Assembly (NCBI RefSeq): GCF_037975245.1
Contig: NC_092565.1
Span: 3,237,499 to 3,301,498 of the forward strand
Length of the DNA: 64,000 nt
Reading direction: 5' to 3'
Origin: Apostichopus japonicus
Taxonomy: Eukaryota > Echinodermata > Holothuroidea > Aspidochirotida > Stichopodidae
Made by a program: the position numbers and the translations under genes. Of this stretch, positions 11,462 to 22,832 are shown piece by piece (the first letter of the stretch is position 1; every line of letters starts with the position of its first letter). Under the pieces are notes generated by a model. That model saw only the letters and a list, made by a program, of their open reading frames with translations, searched no databases and was not told the origin of the DNA.

Positions 11462-14269
11462 TTAGGTGCGATTGAAAACTATGTCACTTAGCCACTCCTT
11501 ATAGCCAGAGGGGAGTCTCCGTTGAAAGAGATTAGCTGGTAGCATCGGTTGCACTCTCCGGACGCGTTTCAAGTTAGCTTCTTCGTCTACATCTCTTCGA
11601 TCACGTGGTGCTCCTCGGTAAGGACGATAATGGGTTCGTCCTGGATTTCCATCAGTCCTACTCATTCGATTGTCTTGACCGATGGGACGGTGGTGACGCA
11701 CTCCGATTCTCTCACCGCGGGGTCGACCGTTAGGAGGAGGACGGGCCTGCCCTTCGTCGTCACCTTCATCACCGGCCTGAGTAGAGAGGACGTTGCCATC
11801 GCTATTCGCGTCAGAGGCAGAGTAACATTTCTGGCCACCAGTTCTCACCGGAGTTCCTTTGTAGCATCCTAGAATGTAAGGGAAGTCGGACGTAGTATGG
11901 TATTGATAGACTCCCTCAGAGTTCAACCGACCGTGGCATTCATCCAGATCAGCCGAGGTCAATCGCCTCCCGTTTTCGTCATTCGGTCCGTAAATGGCGA
12001 ACCCATCGAAGGCGACTCCGATCAATGGTGAGGCCTCTCCGTCAACAATCTGATTAGAGAAGAGGAAATTCAGTTCAAATCAATTAAGTAGAAAGCAATA
12101 AGTAGAAACAAGTATAGGTTAACACTTAATAATGAGATCATCAAATGCTGACAATAACAAATATGAGAAATAGGTATTAGAAAAACACAACGAGGTAGAA
12201 CATATAGTGGAAAGATAGTTAAATGATTGAAGAGATTGCTAAGAAAGAGTAACAAATCTAGAAAACTTGTGGAATAGAAGTTCCCGGAGATTAAAGAAAA
12301 CATTTAACAAAGATGGAGTAAGAACTGATAAAAAAGCAAAGGACATCCCGCTCGCCCACCCCACCATGTACCCATGCACATCTCCACGAAACCAGGCTAG
12401 AGGTAAATTGGAACAATTAGACGAAATAATCTATCGACATGAAACGTTAGGAATACTTATAGTTAACAATATAGAGTTGTAACAAGTTTTAAAGTTAGCA
12501 GAGGTATGTTCAGACTTGAGACGGTTACTTAAAGACTTCCAGATCTTAGGACCTTTGAACCAGATACAAACAGTCGATATATAGGAAACGTATGGAATAC
12601 TTATAGTTAACAAAATATTTGGGGGGGGGGCAGGTGAAATCTCTGCCGGTTGAGAATACCGACTGCAGTCACAGTCAATGTGGTGCTGCTAACTTTAATT
12701 CAGTATCAATGTGAACAGCGAAGAACTTAGCAAGATCAGAAAATTGGATATGGCTGGTTGTAGATATTGAGTCCTTGCAGCTTGATGGAGTGGACTTTTT
12801 GCGAGTAGAAAACATGAAAGAACATGTCTTAATGACATTTAGTGAACGTTTGTTATCCTTAAACCAAATCAAAACATTACAGGCCTCATCTTCAACGGTA
12901 GTAGAAATTGACAATGGATGAGTTAGTGTCATCAGTATAAAGAATTACTTAGATATTATCGCTTGAACGACGAAGGGTGTTAACATAAATGCAATCAATA
13001 TAAGTAGGACCAAGAATTGACATCCTAAAGTACGCCATAGACAACATTGTTTTAGGTTGGAGGCGTACTTATTAGCCACTACGTACTGATAACGATTGCT
13101 AAGGTAATTTCTCAACCACTGTATATCTTACACCGTATCTTTTGAGCATTATCCACGGTGTATAAAGCTTTTCGGGTGGAAAAGCGATGCACTATTTTGT
13201 TATGTGGTGGTAATTGATCAAGTTCAACGCACATGGAGGTGATATAATATATCGCGTTTGATACAATGAATTTTTCTACAATTAGATGTTGGTATATCAG
13301 TCATGTAGTCTATAATGGAGATTATTCAGAATAGATGTTTGAATTATCAGCACCTAAACATTATTAAGGAGGGATCTGGGCGTCAAAACTAATAAGCTGG
13401 TTCTCACATACAATACTCACATTCTTGGCAAACCTCGAAGCGGACGTGGGCGCGGAGAAGGGTGTTGAGGGAGGGGAAGAGGGGGAGGGGTAAGTAGATG
13501 AGGAGATATTTTTCATTTGTTAATTTGAGGGAAGGAGATTAGGCCTTAATCTTGCAATGGTGTGCGTACAGATTCACAGCCTCCTTGCGTAAGTTAGATA
13601 TATCTTATGTCTGCCCGATTGAACCTGTTCAACATTGTAATGACGGCACCCGTATTCCTCCCCTATGTCTCCATCCCATCCCAGCCCCTCTCCTTCCCTC
13701 CCACATCTCGGCAATGCGACACAGGTATTTGATATTGTGATATCTAATATTATGTGATATTGTGGAGAATATAACAATAACGAGAAGTAAGAATCTCTTA
13801 CGTCAAACAAACAGCTGGAAGGCATCTTATGGTAATGGTAGGTCCCTCGCATATCTGGATGCCCGTCACACTGGTCGAATATTTCAGCACCCTCTCCTTC
13901 TACCGCGTTTTCCCCATCGGCGTCCCATGGATTGTAGATCATAACACCATTAACAGCCATTGCGATTGGCCCACCAGGAAGGCACGAAGGACTGCTCGCG
14001 ACGGATGGATTCTTAGGTACATTATACACGTTAGAACCGGCAACGATGCTATTTGGGTTTATTCCAGGAAAAGCCCCGGTGTCATGATCCGGTACACCGT
14101 TACTCTCAAATGACCATCGATTACCGTTACTAGTAACCGTCACGTACCCGACAATACCGGTGTTCTTTTCTGGCATACCGGTGCTGCCAAAGTACTCTTT
14201 TTCGTCCACAGTGATTGCGTCACACAATGTGATCCCGCATAGCGCCACTAAGAAGAGAAATCCCTTCAT
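11462..14269 (-). CDS. Secreted YHYH-domain protein A, with long basic C-terminus
   Basis: Two exons, 14269-13802 (156 codons) and 12049-11462 (195 codons plus TAA), give a 351-residue protein. The donor reads GAC|GTAAGA and the acceptor TCTAATCAG|ATT; the intron is phase 0. A start at 14269 gives a clear signal peptide (MKGFLFLVALCGITLCDA). The YHYH signature (GTYHYHKMP) lies at residues 144-147. Exon 2 carries the second family block (GVAFDGFAIYGPND), then DECHGR, VYQYHTT and GCYKG, as in YHYH-family proteins (Pfam YHYH). The family's biochemical role is not established. Cys residues in SCLPGG, DQCDGH, SSCLF, DECHG and GCYKG fit an extracellular disulfide-bonded fold. The last ~110 residues are Arg/Pro/Gly-rich and probably disordered. 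A T-rich tract ending in ATTACAG just upstream of 14303 suggests a 5'UTR intron. The neighbour at 17428-19852 is a tandem paralogue. Confidence 0.88.
12425..13060 (-). pseudogene. Decayed non-LTR reverse transcriptase fragment in the YHYH-A intron
   Basis: Minus-strand translation in changing frames shows the order expected of a LINE reverse transcriptase: a weak GP..I..IYVN block near 13010, LYTDDTN near 12940 in place of the usual (F/Y)ADD, then WFKDNKRSLNVIKT near 12850, FSTRKK, and near 12725 FAVHIDTELK, where FLGVHID is usual. A C-terminal block WFKGPKIWKSLSNRLKS lies near 12540-12560. Frameshifts, stops and a poly-G insertion (12617) show it is dead. The clade is probably CR1/Jockey-like. 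Confidence 0.75.
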
Positions 14270-14643
14270 GTTGAAAGAAGTCAGACTGCGCCGGTTTTCA
14301 AACCTGTAATTAAAAAAAAAAAGTGCAAAAATAAAAAGCATATGACAATAACTTTACAAATATAATTATTTTTTTAAATCTTTCAGAGAGAGTAATATTT
14401 GCATAGTGTTTGCCACTCCAGTTATTCGAAAATTGGTTTAGCTTTCTTAAGGATAAATTTTAACGGAAGATTTTAGAATGTGTTTGATCATTTGGGACCA
14501 TACTGAACTAAGTAACACTTTTCGATTCGTCTCCAGCTGGTCTCTCTAAAAACTGGGAAAGTTTTCGACTTTCAAATAAGACAAGCACTATCGCAAGTTT
14601 CTCCAAAAAGAGAGAGGATTTCTACTTATTCTTCTAAAATTGC

Positions 14644-14705
14644 TATATATATATATATATGACGTATATGACATATATGACATATATATGACATATATGA
14701 CATAC
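14644..14705. repeat. (AT)n / ATGACAT microsatellite
   Basis: About eight TA units are followed by repeated ATATGAC units (TATATGACATATATGACATA and similar). It is a simple repeat. Confidence 0.9.
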
Positions 14706-15310
14706 CGTGACGTTGTGTTTTGTACTTAATATTTCGGTAATCTCATAACGTAAGAAATTAAGCAACGTGTCGAAATTTGCATAATTTCGACATCAGCATA
14801 GTCGTTCTTCTTGGCTATACTTGCCTCTGCAATACCATTAATAGTGAAATTAAATGTTCTTATATACATACTTGTATTACACCATCGTTCCATATATATA
14901 TATGGAACGATGCAAATTTCCTTTCTTAAATTTATTAATTGATAATCAAAACGTAACAAGGTCTCTGAAGAAAAATCAGAACAAAGCTAAAAACTTACTA
15001 ACGGTGCAAATTAAAATCCAAAATTAGTGCCTTTGTTTTAGGACCGGGGGGTCGGTGGGGGGGGGGCCTGCTGATCCAAGAACATTGTTTTGCTTGAGTA
15101 TGTCGAAATGTTGGAAAGCCTTTAAATGTAAACAGGAAGATTTCAGGGATTGCGGTTTCATTTATTTATTTGTTTGTTTTGCTTTTTACCGTTACGTTGA
15201 AGTACGTTGAAGTTGATTTACACATGCATCACTCGCTACAACTCTGTCGAGACATGTTGTTGCGTTTAACGTATGAATGCTTCACTGGTTAACTTTTCTG
15301 CGGGGTGAAG

Positions 15311-15338
15311 CAGGGAGCTGTTATGGAACAACTCCCTG
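15311..15338. repeat. Short hairpin, copy 1 (CAGGGAG...CTCCCTG)
   Basis: CAGGGAGCTGTT and AACAACTCCCTG pair over 12 bp with one mismatch and a 4-base loop. A second, perfect copy with a 6-base loop lies at 25591-25620. Confidence 0.85.
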
Positions 15339-17427
15339 GGTGAAGTCACTTAAAGTGAGAGTGTACATTAGTTGCGATATATGAGCTATATTGTCTAGAC
15401 ACGTGACTGGACGATTCAACACTTACTAGTTGAATCATGCGCTAATAACAAAATTACAAAATGTAACGTCTTCATTTCTGAAAGGACAAACATTTCGGTA
15501 TCATCATTCTAATTCGCTAATATCATTCATATTTTCTGTACGATATTTATACAATTCATTAGGTATAAAACTTACGTTACGTAATTAATTACATAGGAAG
15601 CCGACTTTGTGGTATAAACGACATTCATGAACCTTGCTCGTTTTCTAGATAGCTGGTGGAATGTAGAAGACAGATAATTCCCAGGGTCATGACGAAACAC
15701 GTACACGCAGTAAGTTATCTAAATAATAAGAGATAACTTTGAGATACGTTAGGTTGGCAAAGATAAATAAATAAGCTCAGAGGAAAAACAAGAGGAACAC
15801 AAAATCAGATGCTGTATTTCGTGGAATCAAAGTACATTGTGTAATGAGCTTCCCTGTCTTGTACGTCAAAAGGAATTTTACATATTATTATGATTATATC
15901 TTATATCTTATGTAGAAATTAAATCTCCCTCTTCTCAACAGATCTGTGTACAGACACGGTGATAGAAACGACCTATTTGCTTATTGGTGGTTTTCTTGTT
16001 GCTATTCAGGGGACTGTTTATACGAGAACATAGTGAAGAGGTTTACTTGTAAGCAACCATTACATTATACTGAACGTTACGGTATATAACATGCATGAGA
16101 GTTTGTTTAGCTTGTCTCCTTTGTAATAAACCAATAAACTACGCTACAAAATATCAAAAACAAACAAACTTTAAGTTTTTGTATCATTTTATTGAATATT
16201 CATGTATGGTTAATACCGGTAACTAGTTTAACAAAGAGTTGAAAATTGAATAAAAAATAGTCAATGTCCCATCTGGGTCACCCCAACAATATAAAACAAA
16301 GACAATCTTCTGGTGATGATCCCAGCTGCCATCGGTTATCTGTCCCTCAGTTTTTGATAGCTCGCTATAGCTATACGCAACTGTTGGCATAAAACAGGTT
16401 GCTAGAATACAAACAACTGCTATATAGTATCCTCATGATTATTAAAAGTAAACAACAGAAAGTGTTCTCATAATTTGCCATAATAGAAATTGACAAAAGG
16501 AGTTTTGTAATTCATATTCCGAATAGCAGTAATATTAAGAATAAAAACTTGAGTTGCATTTTCAGGATTGAAATAATTAATTCCTGAGGTTATTTATTGC
16601 AGTATGTTCTATGCATAGTTATTTCTGTAAATTATTGGATACAGTGTTACTTTGTTAAATTAGTTTGCATAAAATTGTTCTTTGATTGATGAAAACATTA
16701 ACATCCATCAAAACCCTTAAAGAGGATCAGTTTGTGTATATATAAATAAACATGGCAAGTTACAGATTGAAGGATCAAAATAAACAACTGGTAAACAGCG
16801 GGCAAATAATTCTTGTTTCATATATATCATATTGTAATTAGTAATATATTTCAAATTGCGCATGTCAGTACTCTATGCATATACATCTGGATCATGTTAG
16901 TTTATACAAACAAATAAAATGGAGATGTATTTCAATTATTTTAATTTCCTTTTGGTGAGTAATTTCTTTAATTCTGACTTTGACTCAGGGGCGTGCACAA
17001 TTTCGAAATTTCCCCTGCTTGATTTAGGGAGGGGCATCAAACATTGTTTATGGAAGGGCCAGAAGCGAATCAAATGGTTTTGTATATAGGAGGTGTGCGT
17101 TCTTGGGTTTGTTCAAGCCGACTCCTGCTTGTAGAATGTTCGGGAGTCCTTCACCAGAAACAGATAAACAGTTTTGACGTCAAAGGGCGAATTCTGACTT
17201 CCGTATCATATTTAGACTATAAACTATAGGTCTATAATTAACTCTAAACGCAACGTTGCCAGTATTTAGTGATTTTTCTTAAGATCGTAAAAAAATATGT
17301 CCTTAAAATATTACTATCAAGCGATTTAATACCATGTCATTCTCTCATTTTTATCTCACCAATTCTACCAATTATTTCTCACAATTGACAATCAAATATC
17401 ATTAACTTCTCTGTTCGTCACAAAATG

Positions 17428-19852
17428 TTATGACCGAGATATCATGATTGCTAGTACTGAAGAAACTAGAATTACTAAAGACGATGGGAGTCTCAAAACT
17501 GCCCAGTTAGATGCCGTTGTAGGGGCGGGAACTGTGTTCTCCTCGGGTTCATTACCTCCAGTTTGAATGTTACCGAGCGAGTTGGCGTCACTTGCAAAAT
17601 AACAGTTTCCTCCTGGGGGCGTCATCCGGGTTGATGTACCCTTGTAACATCCGAGAATGTAAGGGAAGTCAGTGGTAGTGTGATATTGATAAACGCCATC
17701 GGAATTCGTTCTTCCGTGGCATTCATCCAAATCCGCAGAAGTCAAGCGATTACCATTTTCGTCGTTTGGTCCGTAGATCGCGAACCCATCGAACGCTACC
17801 CCGATCAAAGGTGAAGGTTCGCCTCCGACGTCCTATATCGTGAAAACAAATTAAACAGGAAAATAAACTAAAATAACAAAACGATATTTACAGGTGCGAG
17901 ATGAAATTATTTAAGATAGCCCAATTCAAGCTATAAAAAGGATTTCTGGTGGCTGAAGTTTTAGTAAAAATAGCTGAATATTGTCTGAATCTCTAGACGA
18001 AAATCACATCCTCGTATATGCTTTTTGTATTGCGAGATAATGAAGTTTATGTTTTTTGAATGTGATGTCTTGTAAATGCATCTGGCAAGAATAAAATTGA
18101 TGATGTCATCCAGGCGCGTCAGCTGAAAGTGTCTTTGCATTTATCATGGTCGATCATTTATCCACAGAGGAAAATAATTTTGTTTTCCAAAAATGGTACA
18201 TTTGATGAAATTCCAGAGAAGAGCTTAGCAAACATGCTAACTATAGGCTATCAGGTTGTACTGATAAGTCAACGAGAAGATTATAAAGATTAAGTCATCC
18301 TTTTAAAGACTATTTACTCAGATGACATCGTAGACCTTCTACCAGTCGAAATATGTTACATTCAATCAACCACATCTCAAGTCAGGGAGGACCAAATATT
18401 GAGATGAGGTTTTTCAAACTAGCAGTGTGGAATAAACTTCTCTTCATTATAAGTGACACAATGTTTGTCACCAGATCAGTCTTAGAAGTATCTCGCATAC
18501 CTATTATCTGTTGTTCGCAAATATGCAGATTGAGTACGGTAGATTTTGTCTCCTATTATCCCTATATATGAATAAAGGGTTAATCAACGGTCTAGCGTGC
18601 GTTACTCACAGGATTAATGCACGATCGGGGGATAATGCAAGCGATGCACGAGGGCGGAGCCCGAGTGCATCCAGCGATAGCATTAACACCCGGAGTGCAT
18701 TAATCATGTGAGTAACGCACGCTAGACCGTTGATTAACCCCGTTCATTCATACACTACCATTTGTGTGGCGGAAAAATCATAAAACAAAACATTTTTGGT
18801 TACATATAACCAAAGATTTATTAAAGTGATGCCCCGTAATTTTACGGTGCGTTACTCACAGGATTAACCACGGTCAGCTGACCTGAATGGACCAATAGGA
18901 TTTAGGAATCTTTACTAAGTATGAATGAACGGTCGAGAATATTCATTGCCTTTAAACTGTCGCTGAGAAAAATCACATGGGATAGCAATGTGAATGTATT
19001 TGAATTTGAAGACATTTTTTGGAAGGTCATGGCTGTAGGCAGTGACCTCGATTTATGCGATGCATGACCAAACAGCTTACAGTCATTTCCTCTTCCCCAG
19101 AGGCGGATCCACGATTTTATAAAGGAACGGCCAGGCCTTGTGACAGTTGAAGCCGATCCCCATGTGGGCACCCCTCATGGATCCTCGTCCGTTCATCGGT
19201 CTCCACATACCCCTCTACTCACCCCTCATCCTGCCCATATTAACATGCTGGAATGTTTCACTGAGATAACATAATCCACCATTCCTTTGCATTTAATAGA
19301 GCTACATGAGTACAATTCCTCTTAACGTGTTTATCGTCAATTCATATTGTAACACATATAATGAGAGAACACGGATAGGAAACTTACCTCAAAGAGGCAG
19401 CTTGCTGGCATCTTATGATAATGGTAAGTTCCTCTCTGATCAGGATGTCCATCACATTCATCGAAAACTTCGGCGGTATCTCCTTCGACCGCATTCTCAT
19501 CGAAAGCATTCCATGGGTTAAACAACATGACTCCATTAACAGCCATCGCGATAGGACCACCGGGTAGACACGAAGGGCTGTCGGCGAAGACGGGATTCTT
19601 TGGAACGGTGTAAACGTTGTTCTGTGCCTGAATGGAGTTGGGGTTAATCCCTGGCCATAGACCAGTATCGTGATCGGGAACACCGTTGCTTTCGAAGGTC
19701 CAACTATCGCCATTATCTGTGACTGTTACGTAACCGACAATCCCAGTGTTCGATTCCGGCATTCCCGTCGTGCCAAAGTCAGCGATCTCGTCATCAGTGA
19801 GGGCGCTACTTAAGGTGAAGCAGATCACGAACATGGCAAACCTTGCATCCAT
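17428..19852 (-). CDS. Secreted YHYH-domain protein B, with GPI-like hydrophobic C-terminus
   Basis: Two exons, 19852-19388 (155 codons) and 17832-17428 (134 codons plus TAA), give a 289-residue protein. The donor is GAG|GTAAGT, the acceptor ACGATATAG|GAC; the intron is phase 0 at the same place as in paralogue A. The N-terminus (MDARFAMFVICFTLSSA) is a signal peptide. YHYH lies at residues 143-146. Exon 2 repeats GVAFDGFAIYGPND, DECHGR, VYQYHTT and GCYKG. Most of the domain is near-identical to A. After a short Thr/Glu/Asn-rich linker it ends with about 20 hydrophobic residues (LPSSLVILVSSVLAIMI) and SRS, which looks like a GPI-attachment signal or a single tail anchor. This is inference from composition. 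TTTAAAG|GCGACACA just upstream of the ATG could be the acceptor of a 5'UTR intron. Confidence 0.88.
18577..18932. mobile_element. Foldback element 1: 164-bp palindromic head plus tail
   Basis: Positions 18577-18622 and 18695-18740 are inverted repeats over 46 bp with a single mismatch (they begin GGGTTAATCAACGGTCTAGC). The inner part also folds imperfectly, with GAGGGCGGAGCCCGAG at the apex. After the head, CCGTTCATTCATAC (18739-18754 region) is matched by its exact reverse complement GTATGAATGAACGG near 18918-18931. The tail repeats TGCGTTACTCACAGGATTAA from the head (18598-18617 and 18848-18867) and contains GACCAAT. There is no ORF, so it is a non-autonomous element of unknown class. It lies in the YHYH-B intron (17833-19387). 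Confidence 0.8.
19098..19200. mobile_element. Single hAT-like terminus
   Basis: CAGAGGCGGATCCACGATTT resembles the common hAT-MITE start CAGNGGCGNA. I find no matching inverted end nearby, so this is probably a truncated copy. It lies in the intron of YHYH-B. Confidence 0.35.
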
Positions 19853-19900
19853 TGTGTCGCCTTTAAAGAACAGATGCGTTTGTAACAGAAAAAAAGACAA

Positions 19901-21514
19901 AATAATTCTTCATAATTCTCTTTTTGTTCTTCTTGAGACAACGACAACACAAAGACGAAATACAAGGGTTTTTTCACTCTCGTACTTCCTTTTCTTAATA
20001 TAGCCCAATAAATCCGCGATATTATTACGTAATGTTTAACAACGGTTCTATTCAAACGCAAACTATTCCTCAAAAACCGCGCAGAAATGTTTTGAACTCC
20101 CGAATAGGTTCAACAAGGAATGCCATATTCACGTACGTTCGTGCTGTAAAACCGGTTAAACATTATAACGGGATGTAATGGAAATCTTAAAATAATATGG
20201 GTAATGTTATGCACAAAGTACATTCGAATTACGTCATAAATTAATATATGTACTTTATGACCAGAGCATAAACGCATCTTCCAGAGCATGGAAGTGTATC
20301 TTACAACAACGTTATAATTGTTGAGTGTTCCATGTAATACGTCACGAAATTTAGTACAATGTATAATATTTAACCCAAATGAATGAAAATGATTAGATTT
20401 TTTTTTGGGTAAACACAAAAATAGGATAAAAAGAAGTTCTGATTAATTGCCCATACCATTTGAGAAAAATAATAAAATTTCCAAAGTTTTCATACGTGGT
20501 CGTTTTTAATAGTTACGTCGCGTATTGAAAACAATATAATAAGGAGGAAACAGCTTGCCACTCGACTTTTTGAGACTTAATATGACATTAAATATACGAG
20601 AATTAATTGCAGACAAGACAGTAGCTAAGCCAGGGCAAAGCGGGGGGTGGGGGTGGGGTGCAAACTACCCCACCTGTGCCACTATCATTTGTCTATTAAA
20701 TCTAACAAGTTACAGCACATGCATTTTGTGTTCCTTTTTAAATTTGTCGGTGCCCCTTCAACTCAGATTTCATGCAGGCTACCGACCTAATTAAAGAAGA
20801 GGTTTTACAGTCTCATTCATTTTATCACCCGGTGAAAAAATGTTCCGGGTCGAAATTTTCCGGGTCTGAAAAGACGTAGCGGTGTACTCAGTCGCCTGTA
20901 GAAAAGCAGGTCCAAGGTTCCCGAGTCAATTAGGGGCCCCATGAAACTATGGTGGGGGGGCAGGCAAAATATGAGATCACGAATAATGTATTCGCATTGT
21001 CATAATATACTTCACCAAAACTATAAAGGTACTAACAGGGTCACCGGTGACATATTTGTTCCCGGGGGACTGATCTGGCGCTTGACGCCTCTGTAGAGAA
21101 GCCCCCCCTCCCCTCATCCCAACTTCTTGACAGAATCTTGGTGACCCCACCCGTACCCTCAGTGTGAAAAGGAATAATGCTTACTATATGGTTACCTACT
21201 TCAGGGTTGCCAGTTTTCCTGTGACGTAACCGACCAAATGTACGGTCAAATCGGGTAAAAATAGGTCAAATACGAAAATGCTGTTATTTTATGACAATTG
21301 CCCCCCCCCCACATGTTGGTAGGAATAGTTTGGGTTCGCAATTAATTGCAATTGGGGTCTCTTAAATGAACAATAGGGTGTCAGTGAAATCGTGTTTTTA
21401 CCGAACGTAGGCCTATATGGAACCTTGATTCGGACTCAACAACATGAAATCATGGTCGAAATCAATGTTCTTTGGGGGAATTAAACAATTTGCAGCGACA
21501 TGTTTCTTAAATAC
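19901..21514. other. Upstream flank of YHYH-B; no gene recognised
   Basis: Short ORFs only, with G- and C-runs at 20641, 20953 and 21302. The promoter and any untranslated first exon of YHYH-B should be here but show no distinctive signal. Confidence 0.4.
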
Positions 21515-21790
21515 CGGTGCTATGGCCGAGTGGATAAAGGCGGTTGAAGTTTAAGCAATGAGGCTGAGCGGCAATCGGGAGGTTCCGAGTTGGGAGTCCG
21601 GTAAGGTGGGTTTTTCATCCAAGAGCAATCTACGGTTTTCCCATCTGAAATGACTTTCTAAATTGAAAAGATTCCCAAATTTGAGCTAAAATGTTGAATT
21701 GGATGCCGCCATACGTGTATAAATTGTAATCCATAAGACCGCTTAAGCGTCATTAAAATAACTGCTGATTATTACTATTTTACACTATAA
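21515..21790 (+). mobile_element. tRNA-derived SINE
   Basis: TGGCCGAGTGG at 21523-21533 is a perfect Pol III A box of the Leu/Ser tRNA type. A degenerate B box, GGTTCCGAGTTGG, follows at 21581. The sequence then continues for about 190 bp unlike any tRNA and ends in TAACTGCTGATTATTACTATT, a typical LINE-shared SINE tail. The cloverleaf is broken, so it is a SINE and not a functional tRNA gene. Confidence 0.75.
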
Positions 21791-22770
21791 TATATTATAA
21801 ATTGGGAGGTCATTTAAAAAGGTCGAAATAATGTTGACCGGAGCTTTCTTTTTCCTCCGGCCAATGACATTTGACAAACGCCAAATTTGTCATTTTGGGC
21901 GTTCAAAAAGCCACACTGGCAACTCTGACCTATACATTAAAGAAATGGTGATGAATTCTATTCTTACAACAATGGAGAAATATATCTAAATATACCTCTT
22001 CTTTGAATGGAATTTGCTGCTTGCATTGATGGTAAACATAAAGTAACTTAACTTTGTCCCTTGATATTCCGGACTTACGGCCTGCAGGGTTGCACGAAAC
22101 AACGCATATACACATAATTACATCAACGATAGGATTATCCAAAGAAAAGATAAGATCATAAACGGAAGATAGCTTTGCAAAGATTAAAATAAGCTCTTGG
22201 GTAAACTAAAGGACTCAAGAATTAAGATTTGTACCTAGAAGAATGAAAAGTACACTAAACGCAAGAGTAATTAGCGCAGGAACGCATTACCAGCATCAAA
22301 ATCAATGAGTTTTCATTAAGGCTCTTCTGGAATGTGCTACCATTTTTTTTACCAGTCAGTTGGCGCTTCATTTATAGCATGGTTAGATACAGATAAGTTG
22401 CAGAGTTGAATTAATATTCAGCTAAGAGTCCAGACTGTGGGTAATGGAGGTCCCACTTTCGGTTGTCTACTTCACTCTACTAGCATTCAAAATTAACAAT
22501 ACTTTCGATTAGAATCAAAACTTCCTCGACCAATATCGCGGAGTGAATCTTAAACGACCTGTTAAGTAGTTGTTGTCATGTTATTTATTGTTGTTATTGT
22601 TGTTGTTGTTGCTTATCTGCTTATTTTAATTTGTTATATATTAGCAAGATGCGAGACGAAGACTACCAGATTTTGGGTAGCAGGTATAACAGCCACACTG
22701 GTGTGCATTGGATTATATTCCCGCTGAAACATTGCTGCACTGTCGAATGACGCGCGCATTCAAATATAGC

Positions 22771-22832
<62 letters not shown>
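22771..22832. repeat. (ATT)n microsatellite
   Basis: About 20 perfect ATT units. The preceding ~130 bp could be a degraded SINE or LINE end using this as its tail, but I cannot show it. Confidence 0.95.

Larger units (their letters stand above)
14304..17427. other. Spacer between the two YHYH genes
   Basis: The stretch has no convincing exon. It contains an (AT)n/ATGACAT microsatellite (14644-14705), a poly-G tract near 15058 and a 28-bp hairpin at 15311-15338. The remainder is AT-rich. The 5'UTR and promoter of YHYH-A should lie in its left part and the 3'UTR of YHYH-B at its right end, but I cannot mark either. Confidence 0.5.

Noticed and set aside
14270-14341. N-terminal extension of YHYH protein A from the Met at 14341
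   Set aside because: A T-rich tract ending in ATTACAG at about 14304 marks a splice acceptor, and the Met at 14269 gives a clean signal peptide.
21515-21600. Functional tRNA-Leu or tRNA-Ser
   Set aside because: The A box is perfect but the B box has an inserted base, the anticodon stem does not pair, and the sequence continues into a SINE body and tail.
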